A stretch of DNA of 64,000 nucleotides, taken from assembly GCA_030435675.1 (NCBI GenBank), contig CM059624.1:5294769-5358768 (forward strand), given 5' to 3'. Positions 13,582 to 24,229 of this stretch are shown here, in pieces. The position numbers and the translations under genes are program-made. Within the stretch, counting starts at the first letter, position 1, and each line of letters opens with the position of its first letter. The notes below the pieces were generated by a model. That model was not told the origin of the DNA and ran no database searches. It was given only the letters and a program-made list of their open reading frames with translations. Source of the stretch: Steinernema hermaphroditum (lineage: Eukaryota > Nematoda > Chromadorea > Rhabditida > Steinernematidae).

Positions 13582-16165
13582 ATGGGTCAAATTATGGCTG
13601 CGTGTCAGAACGAGGAGACTCGAGAGCAGTTGGCCAAGAGTCGCGCCATCGAAAAACAACTCACCGCCGACAAACGAGCCGGAACCTCGATCGTCAAATT
13701 GCTCCTTCTCGGTAACTCCTGGCGGGCGCCCGGATGACCGGCTAATGAGGTGGTTTTAGGTGCCGGAGAATGCGGCAAATCGACTGTTTTGAAGCAGATG
13801 CAGTGAGTTGAAGGGGGTGTTGATTGTTTGTTTACGCGTGCGCACATTCAGAATCTTGCACAAGAACGGCTTTACTGAAGAAGAGGTTAACGAGAAGAAG
13901 GCCGTTGTTTACAACAACATCATCACTTCGATTGCCGCCATCCTGAAGGCGATGGACAATGTCTTGCACATACCGCTTGAGGATCCGGACAAGGAGGTAA
14001 ACAAAGCCCCTGGGGCCGAGGAAAAGGAGATAGCTTACAGAGGGGTCTCTTTTATGGAACTCGCTCTATGATAAAAAGTAGGAGAAGCTTGAGTGGGGTG
14101 GGAGTAACCTGTAACCTCAAACGATGGACAACGAAAAGAAGGCAACTTTCCCCGTAACCTCAAACGGCTGACTCGAGAAACTGATCTGAATGGGTTTCTC
14201 GAGTTTCAAGCATGAAGGTGCGAGAGGGTAAATCTAATCTCTAATTCTAAATAAAAAATAAATCTTTTTTACAAAGATATATAGTCTTAAATAGGAAAAA
14301 CGGATACAACCTCACTTTTCGTCACGTGACAAACTTTGCTGTCGTCAATAGGCCATTTTTTACTAGGGTAAGTCCATAAATCCGGAAAAAGGAGACGATC
14401 TTCTAACTTTCTACTCAAGACTCTTGCATATACCATAACTCCTATCTCATACCTAGTAATATCTAAACACTGAACAGATGCTTCGACCATTTTTTAGTCT
14501 GGAACATTGCAAATCCACTCTGTCATTAGGAAACACAAGGCCACATCCATTAACTTTACTTCTCCACAAACTTTTCCAAAGACACGTGTTTCTACGTTAA
14601 TTCTAAAACGATCGACCAATGAGTTAAAAGTGCACATCTACTTTTAATGGCAATGTTGAAATCGGTCTCTGTAGTAATCCTTTTACTCACTTTTCTTGAT
14701 CCCGCCGAACCGATGTGATGTTCAGTCGCAAAATGTACTTTTAAATCATTTGGACAAGCGCTTTGCGCGCTTTCATTATGAAGAGGAAGAGAGTCGTAAA
14801 TCGTCCGATCTTCGCCCGCCACGTTTCATTAGAGGCGTCCAAGGCGAAGTTGGAATTAATTCCGATGAAGGGCGAACAAAGAGGGACAATTGAGGTCGAG
14901 AGCTTTGATCGTGTAGGCATAGGGTGCGATGGGAAGAACAAAGAGAGGACTAAGGGTTTGTGACATTCCGTCGAATACATGGTAGATCTACAGAAAGGCG
15001 TCGATGAAAAGTCGATAAAAAACATCTAATTAACGGCAAGATTAACATTAAGTCTCTTTACACCGGATCCTTATGATGTTAGCTTGCTCCTCTTAAAATT
15101 TTTGGCGACACTTTTACTTTTGAGAAGTTAAACAAATTTGTTGTTTTTCGCACTCCCAAACAGCCTTTTTTCTTCACTTTCTGCAAAGCCCTCCTTATTT
15201 TTTTCATCCTACCACCCTCGTCTTCTAGAACCTCAAAAACATCGTCTTGAAAGTGATGGAGAACGGCGACGAATCGAATCCTCTCACGGACGAAGTGGCC
15301 AACGCCATCAACTCTTTGTGGAACGACAAGGGAGTACGGAAGGCCTACGAGATGCGCAGCGAGTATCAGCTGAATGACTCCGCTAAATAGTGAGACATTT
15401 CCACTTTTTTCGTACCTTCCCTCTTCAGCTTCCTCGACTCGGTGAGCCGAATCCACGAGCCCGGCTACAGACCGACGGAGCAGGACATCCTCTACAGTCG
15501 AGTGGCCACCACTGGAGTCGTCGAGGTCAAATTCAAGATTAAGGACCTCGACTTTCGGTTTGTTCTTTTACCTACCGTACTCTTGCAAAAGCCGATTTTC
15601 CAGAGTTTTCGACGTAGGTGGCCAGCGGTCGGAACGACGAAAATGGATCCACTGCTTCGACAACGTCGAGTCCATCATCTTCATCACCGCTATCAGTGAG
15701 TACGATCAGGTGCTCTTCGAAGACGAGACCACGGTAGGCCTTCTGTCACGGTACCGTACTCTAAGAGACGCATTCAGAACCGCATGATCGAGTCGATGCA
15801 GCTCTTCTCGTCGATCTGCAACAGCTCTTGGTTCCTCTCTACCGCCATGATTCTCTTCTTGAACAAGAAGGATCTCTTCGCCGAGAAGATCCAGCGCGTC
15901 AACATAACTACTGCTTTCCCCGACTACGAGGGTGGGCTGCACGGCTACCGTACTCCTCTATGTAACGCTTTCAGGGGGACAGAACTATGAGGAAGCCGTT
16001 AACTTCATCAAGCTCAAATTCAGCGAACTGAACCTGAATCCGGACAAGAAGACCATCTACATGCATGAGACGTGCGCCACCGACACGAACCAGGTGCAGC
16101 TCGTCATCACCAGCGTCATCGACACGATCATCCAGAAGAATCTGCAGAAGGCCGGCATGATGTGA
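13582..16165 (+). CDS. odr-3: Heterotrimeric G-protein alpha subunit, ODR-3 type
   Basis: Model: join(13582..13711, 13760..13802, 13852..13996, 15229..15389, 15429..15557, 15604..15733, 15778..15931, 15975..16165), 360 residues. A membrane-attached GTPase that couples seven-helix receptors to effectors; the C. elegans orthologue acts in olfactory and nociceptive cilia. All guanine-nucleotide motifs are visible: P-loop GAGECGKST (from residue 44), catalytic Arg184 in [20 protein letters not shown] with Gln210, NKKD (275-278) and TCAT. Gly2 allows myristoylation; the only nearby cysteine for palmitoylation is Cys8 (MGQIMAAC). The C-terminus is NLQKAGMM, as I recall for ODR-3, with no pertussis-toxin cysteine at -4. 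Most introns are 39-49 nt; intron 3 is 1232 nt with no nested gene seen. AATAAA lies 50 nt past the stop. ODR-3 is preferred over GOA-1 because of near full-length identity including both ends. Confidence 0.96.
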
Positions 16166-16214
16166 TCTCGTATAGCCTCTTTTACTCTTTACTTTCAATT
16201 TGTATATGTATCAA

Positions 16215-16220
16215 AATAAA
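16215..16220 (+). terminator. Poly(A) signal AATAAA of odr-3
   Basis: AATAAA 50 nt beyond the stop codon. Confidence 0.7.
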
Positions 16221-18150
16221 TTTATCCTTTCGCGGATGAGACGGAGGACTCCACCGAAGAAAGATCTTATCGACGACGGTCGTGTAGCTTCCAATCCGTT
16301 TTCGGAACATCGCCACCAGGTTCATGTGGCTATTCTGGCGAAAAACAAGGCCTCAGAGAAATCTGTCCACGACTTACTTACAGCATTCTGATGTCCTGGG
16401 CGATTTTCTTGATGGACGGGCCTTGAAAAATTCTAAACTGTACTGTAAATTGGCAACGAAAACGCGGAAACACAATTCAGACATTTTGAGCACTCTTCGA
16501 TAACATCTCAAAGCTCATCGTACAGCCTTGCGTGTTTTCACGATTTTGGGTGTCCGTTGCCTGTTTTTCGCACTCAAATCACCAGAACAAAGTATTCAGT
16601 GTCGCCTTATATCAGTGCGCAACGGGTGATACATTGTAGTGAACGTTTGTTTTCGCGTGCGGAAGTTTGCGGTCAATATAGATCGCTTCTCGATCACTTT
16701 ACAAGAGTATGTTTTAATGGGTGGTTCTGCACGTAGCTTCGTAAACACCACGGCTACGTAGAGTCTATTTTTGAGTATAGGGTAGAGATCGTTAAGTAAC
16801 TAAGACCGACAACTCTTTGAACAAAGACTTTGTGGTCCATGCTGGGTGTGGTATCCCAACGGTTGTCATTGTGGTAAATGTTCAATTCTTGAGTGATCAA
16901 ATTACGATCAAGAAGAGGCTTCCAGACATTGCAGAACGATTTCAGAATTGGCAACTGCCTACTCTGGGCTCCGTCGTTTATTGTTACAGGTTTGGTTATT
17001 GAAAATCTCTTTTCGATTCGGGTACCCGACCCGAAAACTCAAACCCGCCAAATCTTAGCTTGGGTTTCCAAGAAACGGGACCGTTTCTCCTGAGGTTTTT
17101 GACCCTCTCTTTAAAACTCTCCTTTTGATTGACTTTAAGGACATTTTGATCACCTTTGTTACGTTTCACTAAGAAAATGGTTGCAGCATGCTCATGGCTT
17201 CATGAAGAAGTAAACGAAAAGTCAAATTGAGGCTCCGTAAAACAGTAAATTGGACATGAAATTCGGTTCCATACTTAACCGCATTTCCTCAGTTGAGGTT
17301 TCACATCGGTTCCTGATGTTATAGATGCACTTAAAACAGCTGACATCAATTAGGAACACCGAAGACAACAAGCACTTTTTATGAGATTAAGGAAGCAGCA
17401 CCATAGTTCTTGTAATATTTCCTTCTTGGACCCCTATTTCACCTAAAGATTTCTTTCCCTTACAGGCAATGTTTGTGCAGATTTCCATGAGCCTGTACTT
17501 CATTAGACCGTGTTACACAAACAAGACATTGGAAAGTGCCACCTTTGTATTTATGTACTTGCGCTAATTCCAGTAGCTTTTGAACAAAATACTTTATAGA
17601 TGAATGGCAACCACAGAATCTGGCTGGTCGAGCAAGAGAGGCCGCGTGAACTTAGCTTTCGCTGCTCAGCTCATCAAGTGGCAAGAAGACATCAGAGAAT
17701 GAAAGCGTGGTGACACAAACTATCGTATCGTTGTTCCAGTAACTCCCAACTTTGAGCATTATAAATCTATCGAAATCTTTGATAAAAAGAAGTTTCTCTC
17801 TAGAATACTGAATGAAGTTTTTTATCTTTTCGACTTATTAGTTTCTATCACATTTTCTACGAAGTAAGAACTCCACTGGACCCACGCCCTCCATCGCATG
17901 TGACCTATATGCGTGCTTCTAAAAGGTTTCGTCTGAGGACGTGAGAGTTCCCCTGTAGTTTTACTCTGAAGCGTGACGATCCCAGAAGTGCACGAGAACG
18001 GAATATGACTTGCGGGTGCAATATCTCATGTTGCTTTCATACCGAACTTTAAAGAGAAGATGCAGATGAAATTCAAATTTCAAGCCCCACATGATTTTAC
18101 TCTAAGTTTCGACGAAAGCCACAAAACACAAAATCTTCTTGAAGTGTTCT
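16221..18150. other. Intergenic region between convergent genes
   Basis: No gene supported. A 33-codon open frame at about 17605-17706 (MATTESGWSSKRGRVNLAF...) has a basic, helix-rich look but no splice partners or recognisable family. The rest is A/T-rich without clear structure. Confidence 0.5.
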
Positions 18151-18156
18151 TTTATT
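18151..18156 (-). terminator. Poly(A) signal of Kunitz gene A
   Basis: AATAAA on the minus strand (TTTATT on plus), 51 nt past the stop at 18207. Confidence 0.6.
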
Positions 18157-18206
18157 TAAATTAATCACTATACAATATTGCCCTGATGGAGAAACTCTCA
18201 AGCTCT

Positions 18207-19770
18207 TCACTGGCGAAGAGGCCCGCAGAAGGCCATGCAGTCCTTAAAGGTGGGGAAGTTGTTGAAGTTGCCGTTGATACCGTAGTAGCTGAAACGCATG
18301 CAGATGTTGAGCCCCGTGTTGAAGTGGTAACGCGGTTTGTCGTCGATTCCGTCGGCGAAGTCGCCGTTGTCCTCGAGGAGCGAACAAACGAATTCTAAAG
18401 GTGTCATCATTGTCTTTGTAGGTGTTCATCAAGGACGTACTTCTCTGAGGACAACACACTCTGTTGACGCAGTCGTGTTGTTCGGGGCAGTCCGTCTCCG
18501 CTCTGCATTCCGCGTATTTCCCGTTGGGAATGAGGAACTTCTCGGAATGACATTTGTCGGCGAGAACCCAAGGAGAGCCGTTGGAAGAGGGTCTAGCGGA
18601 GCCCGACACGCCTTTGCAGGTGTCGAGGCACTGTTGGCGGGTGTCGAAACGGTTCGTGTTGCCCCCGCAGCCGTTGTACATGAATGGTTGACAGATGCCT
18701 GAAAAACAAAAGTGCAAACGGTGGACTTTGGCGAAGGGAATCGAAAAAGTAAGATTTGTAAAAACGGAAGTATTCTCAGAACCTGTTCTCGGGTTAGAGA
18801 TGCGACTGGGTGCGTTTTAATACTATGGGGTTCGCTGAGAATCATTGAGCGCCGAGCAATGCGAAGGACAGAAGTGGTCGTGATCTTTAGGTGCACCGCC
18901 GATCCTATGCCAGTAGATACAGGGAGAATGAAGTTGTCTAGGAGGAAGTCAGACCTCTAGACATAAGAGTGCAGACATCGCTGAACTTGATACGACCGAT
19001 CCCTTAGCAGCGGATATGAAAGGAATGATGTATCGCCTAGACTTCCAGACGGTAGGCAGACACTACATTTACTTTGATACCTTTCGAGTAAATGATAATT
19101 TCTAGGTGACCATATCACTTCCTCTACCGATCATGAGTTCATGCCCTACAGTACACTAAAGCTCCTTCCGTCCACGAACAAAAATCCAGTTTGCATTTTG
19201 CAATAACGCCATAAGGAACTGGCAAATCTGGTTTGCAGCGAAAATGATTTAGTGGCATGCGACCAACCGCAGAGGTTGATCTCTACTTTGCGTGATTCAA
19301 CCCACATATGGGTAAAAACAAGTAATTTAGCTAACGCACATGAACACCTGCTCCGTAATTGGAAGTAGACATGTTTTGGCAAAAAGAAATAAAAAAAATT
19401 TGACATAGAGTGAATTATGGCTGGAAGCATAAGCCTGTCCTTTTCAAACATACATCCTTCTACCGTTCTATCAGCGTGAGTCATCGTCACGCGATCTTTA
19501 ACCTCATGGACAATAGCATCCCACAGTGAGATTAGAAGGTCGCTGATCTTCGACCCTCTTTCTTCCCCGGTGACTCACCCATTCGATTATCGAAATAGAA
19601 CATCTTCTTCTGCGGCGCAGAAGAACAGAAATCTCCGGCGCTCTTCAAGAGCATGCAGTCTAAAAGTCTAAGGTTGCAGAGTGAAACAGACACCTGGTCC
19701 TACCCGTCGCGCTATCAGCCGTGACGGTGAGGAGAATCCCGGCGAGGACGAGAACGGTAGAGGCAACCAT
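18207..19770 (-). CDS. Secreted protein: Kunitz domain, Cys-rich (lustrin-like) module, reduced Kunitz domain (gene A)
   Basis: Model: complement(join(18207..18394, 18441..18698, 19579..19659, 19704..19770)), 197 residues. A signal peptide ([18 protein letters not shown]) is followed by a complete six-Cys Kunitz fold starting [15 protein letters not shown] and carrying [18 protein letters not shown] and CLDTC. Next is a module with spacing C-x13-C-x5-C-x5-C-x4-CC (ending NRVCCP), as in lustrin-type repeats. Last is a second Kunitz-like domain ([12 protein letters not shown] ... [18 protein letters not shown] ... CMAFC). The first domain has Ser after Cys2, the P1 position of inhibitory Kunitz domains. 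The last domain lacks both Cys2 and Cys4. A TTGCAG acceptor ends 9 nt before the ATG, typical of trans-splicing. All splice phases fit; intron 2 is about 880 nt. Serine-protease inhibition is the family role; the actual target is unknown. Confidence 0.9.
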
Positions 19771-20127
19771 GGCGGTGAACTGCAACAAAAAGTGACTTCG
19801 AAGATGATGGAAGGGCGCGCGCCTCATTACTTATAAGGCGCGTAAAAACGAAGCGACTGGAACTGCCCCTTCAGTTCATAAAAAAGAACCTGTTCTCCCG
19901 TAACTGACACCGTCTACAGAAGATCAAAGGGAAAACAGGAAGATGACGCCAGGATGGGCTATTTGTGGATTCGTGGGGGCGTTACAGTCAAAGGTTAGAC
20001 GCTGTTCCGCCGTCTTACTGTTCCCCTACCGCCGACTTATATATTCTTTTGCGCTAAGACGAGCAAATATTTGTTTTATTCTTTGTTTGCCCGACAAATT
20101 CATACAAAAAATGGATATTATTTGATC
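19771..20127. other. Short intergenic gap between same-strand genes A and C
   Basis: About 357 nt between the stop of the Cys/His protein gene and the start of Kunitz gene A, both on the minus strand. Other than the TTGCAG acceptor before gene A, I see no feature. The spacing leaves open either a compact promoter or an operon-type intercistronic region. Confidence 0.5.
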
Positions 20128-20696
20128 TCAAGCCTTGGGCGAATAGAGCTCCATCGCCGAATAGGCCTTGCCCGAGTCACACAGAAGCCGATGCGCCTTC
20201 ATGTTGGCAAACGTCGCCTGAGCCCTCGAGGCGTCGCCTTTCGCCGTCGGAGGCTTCGTGCTGATCAGCGTCTTCTTCTGGTGCGCACTGGGACAGCGGC
20301 CATCGTGGAGATGTTTGGCTAAATGGTGGTAATTAGGACTGCAAGGCGAGGTGAGGGTCTTACAACAGTTGCAGACCTTCTTGCTGGGGTCAAGAAGCAT
20401 CTCGCGCGCTTTCGAGTTGAATCCTCGATGTGGCGCCGCCTGGTTGGAGACACTTCGCCTCTTGGCCGGAGACTCTGACTTCAGCCGCCGAACCGGTTTC
20501 TTCACGCCGACGTTCAGCGCATCAAGCTGCTTCTGTTGATGTTTGTCTTTCTCGCGTTGCTCTAAGGCGCCGAATGAGGGGTTGGGTACGGTGGATACCT
20601 ACCGACGACGTCTTTCGCCTCGAGTAGCCTTCCTCGCGCCTTCGTGTTGAATCCTCGGTGCGCCGCCGTCGCCTGAACCGTCGTCGCGGCGCTCAT
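20128..20696 (-). CDS. Small basic protein with duplicated HRGFN(T/S)KAR motif and Cys/His cluster (gene C)
   Basis: Model: complement(join(20128..20561, 20603..20696)), 175 residues; the 41-nt intron keeps frame. I do not recognise the family. The protein is basic with no signal peptide or membrane helix. It contains a motif twice: AHRGFNTKARGRLLE near residue 13 and PHRGFNSKAREMLLD near 75. A Cys/His cluster follows the second copy (VCNCCKTLTSPCSPNYHHL and AKHLHDGRCPSAH) and could bind zinc, though it fits no standard finger I know. The C-terminus is Lys/Ala-rich. It sits between two paralogous Kunitz genes on the same strand, 240 nt after gene B and 357 nt before gene A. A nuclear or nucleic-acid role is only a guess from the charge and Cys/His cluster. 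Confidence 0.72.
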
Positions 20697-20935
20697 TTCC
20701 ACACAAAATGAGCCGAAGGAGAGAAAGCGGCTAAAGGAATGTTCCCTGGCGCGAAAACAATTTGCGTCACCGCCTAACCGACTCCACGCAGCGCGGTACA
20801 CGGCGCCGCTCTTTTTAATCCCACAGGAGGTCATGGCGATCCGGTAGGCCCAGCCCCCTGCTGGCCGGAAGACAATTGCCGCAAACGAGGATCAAACACG
20901 CATTTACGCTTTATCTTTAGGGAGACAAAAGAGAT

Positions 20936-23872
20936 TCATGACGATGGAGGAGGCGCACAGAACGCCATACAATCACCGAAGCTGAGGAAGTTGTTGAAGT
21001 TGCCTTCGGCACGGAAATACGAGAAGCGGCCGCAGGTCTTGAGCCGCGGGTTGAAGGCATAGCGTCCCTCGTGCACGAGCGCGCTCTCCTCTGCCTCTTT
21101 TCCGGAGTCGTAGTTCAGGGCACAGACGTAGTCTAAACGCATACCGTATACCCACTCGTCACATCCGTCAAAAACAAACCTTTCTTCGGGCAGCAGGTGC
21201 CTTTGAAGCAGGCAAAGTTCTCTCCGCACGACTGTGCGTCTGATTTACAGGGTTTGAGCGATTCGAAGAGGTTCGGGCTGTAAGTGGCGTTGCACACTTG
21301 CTCTGCAATTGTCTCTTTAGTGTGTTTGTACGTATCCTAGCATGTGACAAGGTAGTGGGTGAGCGCTCACGCGGATGACGAATCCGGCGCATATGACAAA
21401 CAAGCTAACCGGATATGAATCTTAATAGGAAAACAAGGCTTTTGTTAATTATGAGGTTGTCGGCCGGCGGAAGTAATATTGTTTGTTGGCACACAGGTGT
21501 GTTCATGGGCATGTTCGTCGCATCTCGAATGAGGGGAAACAGCTGAAAACGTGTTCCGAACACCAGAAAGCGTAAGGCAGGTACAAGTAGAGGATGCGGA
21601 AATAGAAACTTGATTAGCACAAGGCAGCTGAAAGTCCCGGGTCCTGTTTTCTTGGGAATATTTCCCGGAAAAAGCGTCAAAAACATATTTTCATTTATAT
21701 TTGAGCTGCAGGGACCCGAATCTATCTGCAAAATGTCTCCGAGTTCAACTCAAATCTACAAATCCGTTTGTGCCTATAGTGTTTGGAAGCGATATTTCCG
21801 TATCGTATCGATTATTGTAGTAGTATAATCAGCGGCACACAAACATGCCAAAGGAAAAAAGTCGGAGCCACACGCAGAGGTGCGTGACCCTGCTGTACGC
21901 CTAATTTAAAGCGCACTTCCACGTGCACTTTATCCATAATTGTATGGATGTCGGCGTCGGAAAAATGAAGAGAATGTGATGACGTTGGTTAACTACGCAA
22001 ACCCCGAAAATTATGGATCTTCACATGAATGCTCACATCGTCAAGCTCCTCTAGAAGCTTCGATGAGCGCCTTCTCTGGGGGTACCGACAATGACTGGTC
22101 CATCGACATCTAGCGACATCAGTTAGAACAAAAAGCAATTCTAAATTCTAAGACAATGTATCAGTCCAACCATATATGTTCAACAAATTATTGTCTTTTC
22201 TTGGAATCTGTCTTTTCTCTAAACCTTTCCGTCCTTTCCGATACGCAGAAATGTGCAAGAGAACAAGCATCACCTGCTTATCTTTATGTGCCCTTTAACT
22301 GTGATTTTCCTCAAAATGCAAAACACGTTTTTTTGTCCTTTCTTGAGGGCATTCCTTGAGGATTTCTACCAAAACCATCTCATCTCACATGACATGCCAT
22401 CATCAAAACTCTGACAATGTTGCCAAAAAACGAACTGTTGATCCAACAGGGCACATTTCAAAAACCCTTTATGTTGAATCGCCTTTGAACCACCAACGAT
22501 TTATCGCCTACAATGAGCACAAAAATGCAGCTGTGAACTTCCCCTTGCACTTAAGTGGACACGTACTTGGTAAAAATGCGAATCTGAATGCATGGTCCGT
22601 GGGGATCCATTGAGACGTCAGGCACTATTCTTTAGGAGAAAGGTAGGAGGACGTTCTGGATCTGTCCTTCCATTCAGAGCACTGTCATAACACAGTCGGA
22701 TGATGTCCTTCTCTCTAAGAAGTTCTTGTCCATGAGCCATAATCGAACATGAATGGCTAACTAGAGGAACATGATCAAGTAGCCTTATCAAGATCCAAAC
22801 CCTTTTTCCATCCTTATCGCTAACCCACTTCAATTCTGAGCTACTACTTCTGATGTGATTGGTCTAGACGATGACCTAAATGAACTTTCGTCAAATAAAA
22901 TCCCCTTTGTTGCCAAGAACAACGACGTATTTTGTTTATTGTTTTTCAATTCATCGCCAAAATCATTTTATTGCGCACTTTAAATCTCTTCTGGGAGGCG
23001 AGTTATTTACGATTTACGAGTGACGTCACCTCAGAACGCGTTTCCGTGTTGTCACTTTCTCATCTTTTTTGACATCTCAATCTGAACACCCACACAACCT
23101 TTTCTCAGATTTCCTACATTGCATGGAGGCAACTCTGGTTTTGCATGGGATAGCTTTTAATACTATACATCGCCCAAAAGGCGAAAAATAATGGCATCTG
23201 CTGAATGCACATGACATCATGTTACCCAGAACGTGTTCCAGCCATCCTTTGTTTTCTGGACGTCTTGTTTTTCCTGTGCAAATCGCCTAACAGCTTTATA
23301 GCGGTAATAGCTCTATTATGTTTTTCATCTGTCGCTAGTTTGTTGGACTTTACTTATTTTACTTCCAAACACCTTTCTCTAGCACCTTATTTGGGGGCGC
23401 TACCCCTGACTTCGCCCCTCTTTTGTTCAAGTTGTGGCAAATCTCATAGAAATTACCAAAGAGCCATCGAGATGACAAAGAGCAACTTACTAAACAACAG
23501 AGGCTGCGGCCTCAGCACCTTTCCCTTTCGCGTCTGCATCGGCCGACTGGGGAGGCACTCCTCTTTGCATTCCTTGGCACTCTCAAAACGGTTCTCGTTG
23601 CCACCGCAGCCTTTGTAGAACAACGGCTGGCAAACACCTGTGGGGAACTGTGTAAGAGAGAAAGGCGAAAAACAAAGACGAACCGGTGATTTGGTCGCGG
23701 TAAAATCTCACACGTTTTTCTCCGTTGGCGCACTCGAATCCCACGTCCTTCGGAAGCTGACAGCGCTCCGGCAGATCGGCGCCTACTGAAAAGCGCCGAT
23801 GACGGTATATGGGGGATTCGGGGACTTGCCAAAGCCCAAAATAAGGATGAGAACGTAAGAAGACGGCGACAT
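20936..23872 (-). CDS. Secreted protein: Kunitz domain, Cys-rich (lustrin-like) module, reduced Kunitz domain (gene B)
   Basis: Model: complement(join(20936..21132, 21180..21302, 23491..23637, 23684..23785, 23830..23872)), 203 residues. It is a paralogue of gene A with the same order: signal peptide (MSPSSYVLILILGF), full Kunitz fold (CQLPKDVGFECANGEK ... GVCQPLFYKGCGGNENRF ... CKEEC), a module ending KGTCCPKK, and a terminal Kunitz-like domain (YVCALNYDSG ... KTCGRFSYFRAEGNFNNF ... CMAFC) that again lacks Cys2 and Cys4. The Kunitz intron sits at the same codon and phase as in gene A (G|GT before VCQP). Two points are less certain. Intron 1 needs a GC donor (GCAAGT), and intron 3 is 2188 nt, joined only by phase and by the shared architecture. 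Residue after Cys2 is Ala. The start lies 358 bp from the divergent dehydrogenase gene. Confidence 0.82.
21303..23490 (-). other. Large intron 3 of Kunitz gene B
   Basis: 2188 nt without a nested gene that I can support. Several plus-strand open frames exist but none shows splice signals or a recognisable product. An alternative reading is that the two flanking exon groups belong to separate genes; the shared domain order with gene A argues against that. Confidence 0.5.
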
Positions 23873-24229
23873 TGATCAATCGGGGGCGACGTTCTGCGAG
23901 AGTTGGTCGGACACGCCGAAGGAGACGGGAAACGAGTTTGCACAACCTCGGTGCACCGTTGGATCGTCTCCCAGGGACTGTTACCGGTTTTGTGAGGTAT
24001 TTGGAGGTTAGCAAGAACTCTTTTCTCAAGATCCTTAGGGTAAACAATGTTGCGTGTCGCACATGCTGTTTCCCCGATTCGGTGTTTTTGATCGCGTGGA
24101 AATCGATGCCACCACACTACGGTGACTGCTCAAACTAGAGTTTAGTGCGTGCCCATAAAATGGCCTTCATGTTTCCCGATTCGTTTATTTACTTCTCCGT
24201 CTCCTCTCCATATGTTGCCTCTTTTCAGA
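23873..24229. promoter_or_regulatory. Divergent intergenic region between Kunitz gene B and dehydrogenase gene
   Basis: About 357 bp separates two start codons on opposite strands, so it must hold promoter elements for both. A TTTTCAG acceptor ends at 24228, one base before the dehydrogenase ATG. On the minus side a CTCGCAG acceptor-like site precedes the Kunitz ATG by about 24 nt. Confidence 0.5.

Noticed and set aside
14592..15025. Open frames on both strands inside odr-3 intron 3
   Set aside because: Overlapping, no recognisable product and no splice signals; most likely chance.
17605..17706. 33-codon frame MATTESGWSSKRGRVNLAF... resembling a small helix-turn-helix piece
   Set aside because: Too short, no flanking exon and no transposon ends to support it.
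23583..24062. 159-codon minus-strand open frame covering part of Kunitz gene B
   Set aside because: It reads through introns of the Kunitz gene; only the two short Kunitz segments inside it are coding, and the signal-peptide exon lies in another frame.
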